NCBI GenBank assembly: GCA_013399695.1
Contig: VXAU01002307.1
Span: forward strand, 90,630 to 154,629
Direction: 5' to 3'
Source: Formicarius rufipectus
Lineage: Eukaryota; Chordata; Aves; Passeriformes; Formicariidae
Length of the DNA stretch: 64,000 nucleotides
Position numbers and translations under genes: made by a program. Below are positions 48,481 to 58,685 of this stretch, piece by piece (the stretch's first letter is position 1; each line of letters opens with the position of its first letter). The notes beneath the pieces were generated by a model that did no database searches, was not told where the DNA came from, and saw only the letters and a list, made by a program, of their open reading frames with translations.

Positions 48481-51294
48481 GGCTTCTCATGATGACTTCT
48501 GATGGCATCACTTCTCCGCTCAGTGCAGCCACTTGCTCCACGACAAAACCATTACACTTGGCCAAGTTCCACGAAGCCCAGGCACACAAACTCTTTGAAC
48601 ATCTGCTTCTTCCACATCCATCTTCCTGCAGCTACTGTTGCTCAGTTATCTGGTAAGAAACCTTGTCCAGGAACCCAAAGAAAACCCATGTCTGCCTTAG
48701 CCAGACTGGAAGAGCTTTCCCTATCCAAAGTCCCATCTATGGCATCTCAAATTCCTTCTGTATTTCCCACCAGCTGGGAAATACAGTTGGTATTTGGTAT
48801 TTGGAAAAAAACGGTTTTAAAATGTCCAACTGGAAGGAGCGTGGCAAGTGCTGATGAAGGATGAGGGACATGGGAAATGGGAAAACTCCAAAAGACCAGG
48901 AAAGTGGCAACGTATTCCACTGAAGGAGAAATGGAAAGCCAAGGGAAAGCCATGACCTCCTCACCTGCCTTCCACTCATCCTTCTTCAAATGTTGCTGCA
49001 ACCAGCAAAACTCTCCCATTACCCGCAGAACCTGAGTTGCCAGATGGCTCCATAAAGGAAGCATCTCTGTGCCTTGGCATGCCAGGAATGCGAGAGCCTT
49101 GCCTCTGCTCAGAGGAGGAAAGGATTCATCCTTGCCTTTAATTCTCCCAAAGCCTCTTTACTTGGAGGAAAATAAAATATTTATCAGGGACTCATGGCTC
49201 TGGCAAAGGAGATTATACTAAAATTAATTTTTTAGTTGTCTGTAAAATTTGACTGATTTTACTGTGGGGCAGTTTCTGTATCTGAGAACATGAAGGCTTC
49301 CTCTGACCAGCACTAGCCTGGCCACTGGAGGGATGTCTTCCAGCATCCCCAGTGCTGCCGAGGGACCAACCCAGGGTGGTGTCCTTGTGCCACCAGCTCC
49401 ATCCCAGTCTGACAGCACTGCCTGCCTCTGTCCAGTCATGCCACTGGCAGCCACTGCCCTTCATTGTGTCCTGTGGGCACATGGCAGCTGTGGCACGGAC
49501 GGGCACCAGAGAGGCTGATTTATGCAGGAGAAGATGGAGCTGGGCAGCACTGTCAGTTCATGTCTGTCCTCAGAGGGGTTGGGGCTCAGCCCAGCTCCAC
49601 AGCCCATCCTCAGCTCCACTTGCATCACTGATGGATGTGGCAGGTCCTCAGAGCTGCTCAACACATACCTCAGAAGAAGCCTGTGCCTATCTTACCTGAG
49701 GTTTTTCCACTGACAGCCTCTGGCTCTCTCCTAGTGCCCATTCCCTACTGACATCCATCTCATGCCCTAGCCTGAGCCCAGCTCACCCCTGCCCTGGCAG
49801 TGTCCTTCCTGACCAAGGTGCCTGGGACAATGTGCCCCTGGGTAGAGGAGCTTCCTCCAGACACTTGGAAAACCACATGCCCTGGGATGGGATGCTGTGG
49901 GGCAACAGGGGCACCCCTGGACAGTTTCCACTAGGCAGGAGCTGGGGGCCACAGCTTAGATTATAATGACTAAACTGTGCCAGCCTGGCAGAAAACCTGA
50001 TCCCCCTCTCCCATGTCTGTGGACCAATGTGTTCCAGTTCTCTGACTCCTGGAAGTGATGCTTTATGTCTGAACAGAAGCCAAGGATAGTGAAATTGAGC
50101 TGTCAAAGGGATGGAAACCCACTGTCCTGCTCGGAATGTTCCCACATCTGGAAGCTTTTGCCAGCTGTGCCCTGCCAGTTTGAACACTGGTTTAGCTGGG
50201 AATACAGATCTCCAAGTTTCTGCTTCTTACCCTCATGCTCTGCTTTTCCCGTTGAGCCTGACAGCTTTGCCAGAGCTTGTGAAATAGGATTTCATTTTGC
50301 TCTTATCCCTGAAGCAGAAATGCACAACTCCCAGGAAAAGAGATCAGGAGAGGCTGAACCACAACTTGGAAATCCAGAGGGGTTCAGGTCTAGCATGGCA
50401 GGGATCAGTCAGCAGCCTCAATGCCAAGTGAAATCCTACACTGAGATCAGAATTAACCCAAGGAGTTTGGAAACACAGCCTAGCCCCTCCATGCTGTCCT
50501 TGGGCTCTAGGCTCCAGATGTGCTCCCACAGTTCTCTGCTCTCCCCAGATGTGCTTCATTCCTAGTAATTTAACGGTTTTCTTTTCCAGCCAGCCCTGTC
50601 CATGCAGTTATTTCACTTCAGGATTAATGTCCCCAACTCCAAAGGCTTTCCAAAGGCTTACATAGACATCAAGGAGGTAACCCTTCCTTTTCCAGCAGGC
50701 AGGAATGTCCCTGGCATCAGTAATGGAATTAAACAGTGACATCAAAGGACGTTTCAAAGCTGATGTGAACAGGAGAAGGCAGAGATGGTCTGAGGCCCAG
50801 CAGAGGATCTCAGATTTAAAGAGGACAAATCCTGTTGAGATCTCTCCTTCAAGGGAAAAGAGGATGGAAGCATGTGAGTCCAGAGGTCCCACGGAGTGTG
50901 ACTGTGCAGGTGCAAGGCAGGGCTGAGGGTGACAGGCACTCCCTGACTCCCCCATGGACAACCAGACCCACATCACTGGCCACTACACAGAAAGTATGGT
51001 CTCTGTGCTGCAGCCTTCCCCTCTCCTCTTGAGGTTTGCAAACTGCCTGCAGAGACAAGGCTCAGTGAGAAGAATCAAGAGGCCTGGAGAGTCACAGATC
51101 CCATTTTCAGTGCTCCAGGATGGAGCTGCAGGCAGCACCAGTGATGTCACTGTCAGAACTGTCTCTCTAAGAGACCTGTGATGGCTGAGGGTCTCATTGT
51201 GGCAGCAGACCAGGCTGGTTCCCACAGGTTCCTCAGAGCAGGGATTGCTGCCCCCAGTCTGAGCACAGCAGCTGGGCGGGCGCTGGGGCGGAGG
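48481..51294. other. unique DNA, no gene established
   Basis: A plus-strand open stretch at 50705-50926 ends in TGA and is rich in charged residues (KGRFKADVNRRRQRWSEAQQ). It is preceded at 50604-50672 by another open segment (FRINVPNSKGFPKAYIDI). The two are separated by only about 22 bp resembling a pyrimidine tract, too short for an intron. I do not recognise either and do not call a gene. The rest shows nothing. Confidence 0.4.
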
Positions 51295-51915
51295 AGTGGC
51301 ATTGAGGGAGTGGGAGGTGCAGAAGAGCTGCCAGAGCTTGGAACCTACTATCTCGTTCCCCTCCACCACCATCTTGATGCCACAAACCTGTGGCTCAAGA
51401 GGGTCCTGTTGCCCAGGAGGCAGATCCTGGGGGGACACAGGCACTCAGCCATGTGTCTGGGTGCCCCAGCCTCACTGCAGCCCTTGGAGACCCCAAACTC
51501 ATGGGAAGCTTGGCAGGTCAAAGGCTGATTGGATGACACCAGCACAGATGGCAAGAATGGAGAGGATGACCAGGAAGACCAGGCCAAACTTTTTGATGTA
51601 CCCGATTCCCACAAACATGACTGGCCGTGCAGGTCAGCACACAGTTCCATACATGCTGGTCAAGAGGGTTTGTGCCAAGCCCATGGTGGGCTCAGCTGTA
51701 CCCCACAAACATAAGCAGGCAGCAGTATGCTCCATTGGGTCACCCAAGAGCAACCAGGACATTGACCTGGTACCTTGGCAAAGGCATTGGCTACCCATCA
51801 GGGAGTTGGTGGTGCTGAGGTTGAGGGCTCCCTGCCCCTGGACATGCTCCTGGGAGAGGCCATCACTACTTGCCATGGTGTGCATGTGGCCCACTCCCAT
51901 GCACATGCTGCATTC
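51295..51915 (-). pseudogene. decayed K-Cl cotransporter gene fragment (SLC12A5/KCC2-like)
   Basis: KCCs export K+ and Cl- together across the plasma membrane. Block A (51915 down to 51503) ends with the peptide FVGIGYIKKFGLVFL, then VILSILAICAGVIQSAFD, then LPSFP. This is the KCC TM-helix signature (SILAI.AGVI.SAFD.P.FP) with two residues missing between GLVFL and VILS. Its 5' part is more decayed but still aligns with the MSAIATNG...GLCFYLGTT and LGTIEILL regions; MYGT precedes a stop. The donor after LPSFP reads ATGAGT instead of GTGAGT. After 76 bp ending in CCCCCCAG, block B (51426 to 51295) resumes in phase with ICLLGNRTL. A frameshift follows, then VCGIKMVVEGNE and KLWQLFCTSHSLNAT, matching the large extracellular loop. 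ICLLGNRTL, EGNE and LNAT favour KCC2 among KCCs, from memory. The retained intron argues against a processed copy. No other exons were found in the window. Confidence 0.85.
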
Positions 51916-54207
51916 CCACTCAGCTCAACCCTCAGATTCTAAACACATCCAATCCCCTTCTCAAATTTGGCCTTGCACCCACTAGGTCCTTGAGCCCACA
52001 GGTTGAATATGCAACACAAGGCTGCAGAGGATCCATGGAGCAACTGCCTGAGTGGAAAGAGTGAACTTAGTGAATAAAAGTCAAGGTAAGCTCTGGGACA
52101 TGAGGCTGTTGTGACACAAAGTTTTCAGTTATTTAGATCTCAGTTAATTAGTACTTAAGTGGCTTCAAACACCTTGAAAAACTGCCCAAGCCAGACAAGT
52201 TGGTCTGTGTGTCCCTGTTTGGGTAGCTTGGCCCAGCCTGTTCTGGCTCCAAGGAAGGCTGTACAGGGAGCTGCATGGTTAACTCAACCCCTGCAATCCT
52301 CTCCTCATCCCTTGTGGGAAGTTCTTAATATCCACCCTTTTCAAGTTACATAAACGGAGATGCTAGGAATGAAAGAGAGATGGTGACACAACGGCGTTTC
52401 AGGTGACTCTGAACACCTGAGACCCTCAAGGGCTGCTGGAGAGTGGAAAGGGCATAGTGGGATGGGGAGGAATGACATGGGAGCCCAGGGCACTGGAGGA
52501 TGGGCTGGGAGGGATGGGTATAGCTATGGGAGCCCGTGGGAACACAGGATAGGATGGGGAGATGAGTGAGATGGCTGTGAGAGCCCAGGACACCACAGGG
52601 TGGGTTGGAGGGAATGGAGGGAAGGTTATGAGAGTCCAGGGCACCACAGGGCACTCAGTGCTGGGGTAGTGGCTACCAGGCCCTTCCTCTGAGATGGTGG
52701 TGGGTCCAGGGTTGTCCCTGCCAGGCTGGGCAGGCACCAGCAGTTCCACAGGTGTTGGAGATGGGCACCCTGAGCCTTGTCAGAGCCCACTGACCTGAGG
52801 GTGTGACGGAGACTGAGCACTGGTGAGCCCTTCCTGCCTGCTGGGAGCTGGGGGACCCTCTGAATGGGTGCTCCCAACCACGTCTTGGCAGTATCAGGCT
52901 GGGACTCATCAGATCCCCACAGCACTAGCTGAACACAACATTCTCCTCTTGCCCAGTTGTTTGGGCAGTACCATGGCTTGTCCTCTCTGTGTGACCAGCG
53001 TCCAGCCCCACACAGCCAGAGGTGAGTGATGCTGCCTGCAGAGGTTGGGGTATTGGCCCCAGTAAGGAATGGAGGTGAAGGAAGCATTAAGAATCCTTCC
53101 TGATCCCCAGTAAGAACTGTGGGTGAAGGAAGGATGAAGGGTGCTAAAGGATGGAGTGATCCTCAACCTTCATGCAAACCCCAGACATCCTGCAAGCAAC
53201 AACCAAGAGACACCCAAGCTGGCACACAGAGGGAAAAAAAACCAAAGGAGACAGTGTGGAAGAAGAACAGAATCCTTCAAGAAGAGGGGTTGGGCCACAG
53301 TGGGTGGAAACCTCCCAGCTGGAGGTATAGCACAGCTCACCCCCTTCTCTGTAAGAGCGTCCCAAGCTCCAAAACAGCTCCCTACTCCCAGGAGCAGATC
53401 TGGATGAACACACAGCCTCACAGAATAAACAGACAAATCCCATAAATTACCAATGCAGGAACTAGAGGAATCTTTTTGGCTGATGTGAACTCCTAAATTT
53501 CTCCCAGGAGATCACTAAGGCCACCACAGCAGCTGGGGAGTGGTGGTGGGAGCCAGGATCTCTGCCAGGCAGGGAACCCCACCAGCACCGCCCCGGGCAC
53601 CCGATGAGCACCCTGCACTCATCTTCACATTGAAAGGAAAACAGCAGCAACCACTGGAGATGGAATCCAATTTTCTGGGGAATATATGAGTAAAATGGAA
53701 CGTAGTTGCTGAGTGAATGAGTTTACCCCTGTTGAGCTTTGTGGGGCTCTCTCGTACTCTCACACTGTGGAGATGGCTGTGACAGCGAGGAAAACACATG
53801 GACATCACCCAAGTGTCCAAAACTGGCATAGGGCACTGCCAGTGTGGTGAGGGGTTGGGACAGAGAGTGCAGGTATTTAATCCCAGTAATTCCAGGGAGG
53901 GATTATGGACAGGCAAAGGACACGCCAATGTACTTCTGGCCTCTCTGTTAGCAATCCTGTCTGCTACAAGCTCTTCTCCCCTTCCCCAAGTGCTTCCAAG
54001 CAAACCGTTGATCTGGAATTGCGGCTCCAGGGATGAGCATCAAACCTTCCCCTGGGCACTTTAAATCACCCCCAGGTCACCAGCCTGGGGTGTCTGGCAG
54101 AATAGAGAAGCCTCTGTGCCCACGCTGGGATGTTCACAGGGCATGAGGGCACTGGTGCCAGCTCAGGTGTCAGGTGACAGGGTACCCCAGGGCCACCAGA
54201 ATGGCAT
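51916..54207. other. spacer between two gene relics; unique DNA plus one minisatellite
   Basis: The approximately 50-bp minisatellite at 52459-52651 is listed separately. Frames such as 153 aa (minus, 52626-53087) and 162 aa (minus, 53515-54003) show no domain. I looked for the KCC N-terminal exons on the minus strand and the kinase N-terminus on the plus strand and found neither convincingly. Confidence 0.45.
52459..52651. repeat. minisatellite, about 50-bp unit, 4 copies
   Basis: Four units of about 43-51 bp share GGGATGGGGAG or GGGTTGGAGGG, a variable middle, ATGGGAGCCC or GAGAGCCCAGG, and CACCACAGG-like ends. Confidence 0.8.
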
Positions 54208-54487
54208 CTCAGGAGATCCAGGCAGGAATTACTGATGGGTGCACACCAGAACTGGCACTCAAGGTTCACATCAAGCCAGGAAGGAGGACAGGCCCCACAT
54301 CCAGGTACCACATATTTTCCTATTGTGTCCCTTAACTCTGTCCCACAGAAGTTAACCAGGAGGTAAAGTTCCTGCAGAAGCTGCAACACCCCAACACCAA
54401 CGAGTAACAGGGTGTTATCTGTAGGAGCACACGGTCTGGGTGAGCCTGATCCACAAGTGTGAGGTGGAGAGAGAGTCAGGATCAATG

Positions 54488-54868
54488 GGTGGGGATTTGG
54501 GGGATGTTTGGACACATAGATGGGCATTTGGGACCCATAAATGAGGTTTTGGGAAGTGTTTGGGTCCATAGATGGGGTCAGAAAGTGTTTGCACCCATAA
54601 ATGCAGGATTGGGGGGTGTTTAGATCCATGAATGGGGGTTTGGACCCCATAGATGAGGGTCAGTGAGTCATTGGAACCCACAGATGTAAACTGAGGGGCG
54701 TTTGGACCCATAGTTGTGAGGTTAAGGGGAAGATGGGCACACAGACGGGGGCCAGGGGGCATTGGGCATCATACATGTTTATTTAAGGGGTACAGAGACA
54801 CATAGGTCACAGTTTAAAGGGCACTATCACCCACAGATGGGGCTTGGGGGGCACTGGGGTCCACAAAC
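54488..54868. repeat. minisatellite, about 30-bp unit, about 13 diverged copies
   Basis: Units of 29-34 bp, plus two short 21-bp variants, share the pattern GGG(G)TTTGGACCCATAGAT or GTGTTTGSRYCCATAAAT. The array sits in the interval corresponding to an intron of the kinase relic, between blocks 2 and 3. It also explains part of the 194-aa and 115-aa minus-strand frames. Confidence 0.88.
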
Positions 54869-55109
54869 GTGGGGCAGAGGAGTTCTGCAACTATATACAG
54901 GGGCCAGGGTACACTTGGAGGGCACAAGACCAACAGGCAGGCTCAGGAGCAGCTCTGGAGTGGGGTCGCTTGTGGGGCAGGGGCCACCCCATGGTTGATG
55001 TGTGGGACCCCATGGTGGCACTTGAGGCAGATGGGGGGCAGGCACTGACCTTTCCCTTTCCAGCTGGTCCTGGAGCATTGTCTGGGCTCAGATTTGAAGG
55101 ATGAGGGAC

Positions 55110-55163
55110 AGCACTATGGGGCAGAGTTGTGGGGCACAGCCATGGGGCAGAGCTGTGGGGCAC
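55110..55163. repeat. two tandem copies of a 26-28-bp unit
   Basis: AGCMCTATGGGGCAGAG and YTGTGGGGCAC are repeated twice, at 55110-55137 and 55138-55163. They lie inside the approximately 79-bp gap between kinase relic blocks 3 and 4, so part of that small intron arose by duplication. Confidence 0.75.
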
Positions 55164-55504
55164 ACCAGACACTCCCAGCAGTGCACAAGAAGCTGCTGCA
55201 GGAGGTGGAGGCTGTGGCTGTACACGACTGGCTCTGAAACAATCATGGACTGGACAGCTGGAAGCATCTGTGTGAGAACATAGCACAGAGCTGCCTTTGG
55301 TGGAAAGGTTTGCAGGTAAGAGACCAGAACAATTCTTCCCTGAACAAAACAACTCTTAATTCTACTTTTACACTGTGGTAGTAATGTGCCCCACAATTCC
55401 CAGTGTGGCTCTTAAAGGAAGAGACACAATGCTCATAGAAAAGGAAAAACCCATCCTGAGCCCTGCAGCCCACACGATGTAGGGCAGCAAAGAACGAGTT
55501 ATGG

Positions 55505-55700
55505 GCAGAGACTGAGGGAATTTAATTCATCTGGCCTAGAAAGCTGGTGCCAGAGGGGCAAGAGGATCACACTGCATAAATATCTGAAGGGCAGTTGTGG
55601 GAAGAAGGATAAAAAAGTGAGGTATGCAGCAGTCATGGAAGGGACTTGATGGACCAGAGCTGGGAATGGCTTTCCCAGGGAGCAGCTATTACAGCCTGGT
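55505..55700 (+). mobile_element. CR1 LINE fragment, upstream part only
   Basis: Sense CR1, 5' of the usual 3' block: AGACTGAGGGAATTTAATTC, GCAAGAGGATCACACTGCAT, AAATATCTGAAGGGCAGTTG and a decayed AGAGCTGGGAATGGCTTTCC. No tail. Confidence 0.7.
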
Positions 55701-55956
55701 GGGCAGGGAGCAAGGAATTTGCCAGAGCTTGCGTGGGCCTCCCAGGGCAGGAGGGGGGATGATCAGCCTGGCATGAGCAGTTCATGGCCCTGACATGGCA
55801 CTATCCCCAGCAGTGACCAGCCCACCAGTGCTGCAGTGGTGCTGGATCCTGTCCCTGCTGGCTCAGCACAGAGCTCTGGCACAGCTACGGGTGCCCTGGC
55901 AGAGCCTGATCTTCCCATTCCCTTTGCCATCACAGACTTCCAAAGGGCAGAACAAA

Positions 55957-56164
55957 TAAGATTGGTAGAGCCTTCTGAGATCATGAATCAGCACCAGCAC
56001 CCTGGTCACAATGGTCACCACCACGTGCCACATCCACATTTCTTGAACACTTCCAGAGACAGTGAGTCCACCATTGTCCTGGGAAGCCTGTTCCAATGAC
56101 AACCGTTTCTGTGAAGAAATTTTCCCTAAATTCCAATTCAAACCTACTCCAGCACAACCCGAGG
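55957..56164 (-). mobile_element. CR1 LINE 3' segment, tail degraded
   Basis: Antisense CR1: TAGAGCCTTCTGAGATCATG, CACTTCCAGAGACAGTGAGT, GGGAAGCCTGTTCCAATGAC and AAATTTTCCCTAAATTCCAA. Confidence 0.9.
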
Positions 56165-56857
56165 ACAGAGACACTGAAAAACAGAATCCTTCCTAGTACA
56201 GAAATTCCCTGCAGAATTCCATACTCAAGATGACCTGCTTCCTCTTGGCCATGAAGAACTTGACCAGGCAGTGCAGGCTGGGGCTGTTTTGGGTGTTCCT
56301 GGAGCACAACATCTCTAGGCTGGGCTATGTGGGAAGAGCCCATCACGGTGGTGGTGCCAGAATCAAGTGCAGTCCATTGCTACCTGTATTCCTGACCCTC
56401 TCCCTGCTCTTCCCTGAAAACCCAACCGGCTTTTTACAATCATATTTGCTTCTTCTTCTTCAAAATAAAAAAAAAGGTTTTTCTCTCTGTTGTTGCCATG
56501 TGCAAACCCACACAAACACCAGGAAAAGCCAGCTCTGTCTCCGCAGAGCCCATGCCCGCAGAGCCCCTGTCACACAGGCTGAGCTGGAAAACAGAGAAAA
56601 ATAGATTTTCCCTTCAGCTCTTTCAGACACATGACTGAGACTTATTATAGCAACAACAGGCTCAAGGGGTTTGGAGAGGCTGGTCCCTGTGTGATCCTCC
56701 CTCCACTGATGAACCCCTTCACCAGTTTAAGTGGGGCAGGCTCTGCTGCCAGCTTCCCCTAGAGTCCAACAACGTTTGTGAATGAACCTTTGGTGCAAGG
56801 AAACCCTCAGACTGTGGCCTTGCTGGGAAGGAAGCCCACACTGCCAGGAAGAGTGTG

Positions 56858-57140
56858 CTGAGGGACGTGGGGTTCAGTCTGGAGAAGAGAAGGCTCCAGG
56901 GAGATCTCAGGGCCCCTTCCAATGCCTAAAGGGGCTCCAAGAGAGCTGAAGAGGGACTTTGGGCAAAGGCCTGAAGGGACGGGATGAGGGGTAATACCTT
57001 TCCATTGACAGTGTTCAAGGCCAGGTTGGACAGAGCTTGGAGCAATATGGTCGAGTGCAAGGTGCTCTGGCCCATGGCAGGGGTGTGGAATGAGACAGTC
57101 TTTAAGGTCCCTTCCAACCCAAACCATTCTGTGATTCTAG
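56858..57140 (+). mobile_element. CR1 LINE 3' copy with internal deletion
   Basis: Sense CR1: GTTCAGTCTGGAGAAGAGAA, CCTTCCAATGCCTAAAGGGG, GGACAGAGCTTGGAGCAATA, TTTAAGGTCCCTTCCAACCC and CATTCTGTGATTCTAGG. The segment from the GAAGAAATA-type block to GTGTTCAAGG is shortened. Confidence 0.93.
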
Positions 57141-58589
57141 GATTTACCTGGGATTTACAGCTAACTTACCTGGCTCCGAGCCCAGTGGATCTTTCTGAGC
57201 CACCAGTTTATGAACAACACAGCACAAAACACAAAAGTCGTATGTGCTGGAGCCAGCAGCTCTCCTTCTCCCTCTCCTTCTCTTCCTCTTCCTCTCCTCC
57301 TTCCCCTCCATTCTTATCTACCACCCCAACACCAGAAGACCATGGCCACACACTGCAGGAGGCAGGAGCTCCAGCAGATCAGTCTTTAGGATGATTATCC
57401 TTTTATTCACTTATCTACAAAAGACATTTGGATATTTCCAAGTGCATCTGTAATTACCCAGGTTACCAGGAGGAGGGGAATCAGCACTGCTGACACTCCA
57501 TGTGTCCTGTAATTCCTGCTCAGCCAGCTGTTGGTTGTCATGGAGACAACATCTGCCACCTACTTCTTCCCAGACCTGTTAAATACCCAGGTCGGTCAGA
57601 TTTGCCCCTTTGGGTATGAGTCCACCCCAGATTTTTCTCTTCCTTCTCTCTGATGACAGTATATCCTCAAACAGCAGCAGTAGGCTGGCTCCATTTCTAG
57701 CAGCCAGGAAAGGAGGGAGCATCCCAAGGCCTGGGCACAGCAGCCAACATACAGCATGATGCCAAAGAGAACAGTGACAAAAAAGAGACACAGAGCAGGT
57801 GTCACTCTTCATTTAATGTTGATGGATCCATTCTAGTGGAGTGGTGGATAATGCAGATGGGAATACATGACTGTGTCCAGGGGCTCTCCTCAGACCCTGA
57901 CTCAGAACTGTGCACACTGCCCTGAGCTGGACTCCTGTGGACAGAGCCAGGGCTGCTGTGCACCTGCTGGGCACCACAGAATCACTGAGTCCCTGAATGG
58001 TTGGACAGGGACACCTTCCACTACACCAGGTTCCTCCAAGCCCAGTCCAACCTGGCCTTGAATAATTCTAGGGATGGGGCAGCCACAGCTGCTCTGGGCC
58101 TCACCAGCTGGGCACCAGCTCACTCCCCTGCCCAACACACCCAGACTGGCTCAGCAGGCAGAGCCCTTTGGTGTGTCCAGAGGCCAGCATGATTCTCACC
58201 TCAGCCAAGGAAATCCCAAACTGGCCAAGCGCTGAATCGGCTCCCTCCAGCCCACCCTGGCTTTTGGCTTACAGCTTTTGGCATACAGCTACAACCTCAC
58301 TGCTTGGACATGGGACTATTTCTGGGCCAGTGCACCCCACATTCCATGTCATTACCTATCCCAGCTTCCCATAATTACCGAGCAATGAGAAAGAAACAAA
58401 CTCCAAGAGAAAGATCCAGGGACAAACCGTCTGTCTGTCTACCCTGGTCCACGGGAGCAAGCTCTATGAAGCTGCAGGTCTGACCTGGGCCAAGATGGCC
58501 CCAAAGGACTGTGCCAAGCAGCAGGAATGGATTAGGACTGGAGAAAAAGTTCCAACTGTTCTTTGAATGAGGGATCCAGCTTTTGTTAC
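57141..58589. other. mostly unique DNA with one possible SLC4-like relic and one CR1 copy
   Basis: On the minus strand around 57660-57800 an open stretch contains VTVLFGIMLYVG followed 20 residues later by a Pro-Ala. This is similar in pattern to the PVLYGVFLYMG..MPA segment of bicarbonate transporters. It is a single hydrophobic match and may be chance. The CR1 copy at 57974-58100 is listed separately. Confidence 0.3.
57974..58100 (-). mobile_element. CR1 LINE 3' end with internal deletion
   Basis: Antisense CR1: CCACAGAATCACTGAGTCCC, TGGACAGGGACACCTTCCAC, CAGTCCAACCTGGCCTTGAA and GGATGGGGCAGCCACAGCTG. The GGAAGGGACCTTAAAG..CATGGGC block is deleted. Confidence 0.92.
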
Positions 58590-58685
58590 CTCTGGGTACT
58601 CCTCTGTCTCAGTGACAGCTCCCATCCAGAGCAGAAAGTATTGCTCCTGGTCCAGCACATTGCTCATCCCAGTGGCCATCAGGCA
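58590..58685 (-). pseudogene. exon-like segment with weak copine (vWA domain) resemblance
   Basis: On the minus strand an excellent acceptor (CTCCCCCCCTGCAG) precedes 58685 and 96 nt stay open to CCCAGAG|GTAACA at 58590. The peptide ends with QYFLLWMGAVTETEEYPE; reading on without splicing gives VTKAGSL. Copines have QYF.LL..TDGAVTD.EAT.EAVVRAS.L in their vWA-like domain, from memory, so QYFLL, GAVT, E and the spaced V..A..L agree if four residues (LLTD) are lost. Neighbouring copine exons were not found on either side. A human copine gene, CPNE1, lies on the same chromosome arm as DLGAP4. Alternatively this is an unrelated exon or chance. Confidence 0.25.

Larger units (their letters stand above)
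54208..55315 (+). pseudogene. decayed TAO-family MAP3 kinase gene fragment (TAOK2-like, N-lobe)
   Basis: TAO kinases are Ste20-type MAP3Ks acting in p38/JNK and cytoskeletal signalling. Block 1 (54208-54304) reads CTC AGG AGA TCC AGG.. and ..GTT CAC ATC AAG, aligning with the glycine loop and the VAIK lysine region, and ends CCAG|GTACCA. Block 2 (54349-54439) follows TCCCACAG and encodes VNQEVKFLQKLQHPNT. It then has a -1 shift, in-frame stops and GCYL/EHTVW, and ends with TGG|GTGAGC. Block 3 (55064-55099) follows CCCTTTCCAG and encodes LVLEHCLGSDLK; the family's exon also begins LVMEYCLGS after W. Its donor is now GATGAG. Block 4 (55179-55315) encodes VHKKLLQEVEAVAV, then a stop; the HRD loop is lost and the metal-binding DFG triad reads AFG. 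FLQKL.HPNT and HKK.LQEVE are TAOK hallmarks, with FLQKL best matching TAOK2 from memory. Introns are tiny (44 and 79 bp), apart from one expanded by a minisatellite. Non-functional. Confidence 0.85.

Noticed and set aside
51296..51985. 229-aa plus-strand open frame
   Set aside because: It lies antisense to the KCC-like relic, whose minus-strand peptides match a known family.
53893..53945. first guess for the kinase glycine loop (CCAATGTACTTC, GVYFA-like)
   Set aside because: 54208-54304 aligns better, is followed by a VxIK-like lysine and a donor, and lies next to the following exon.
54066..54650. 194-aa minus-strand open frame with a hydrophobic stretch
   Set aside because: It is antisense to the TAO-kinase relic and the adjoining minisatellite; the plus strand carries the family match.
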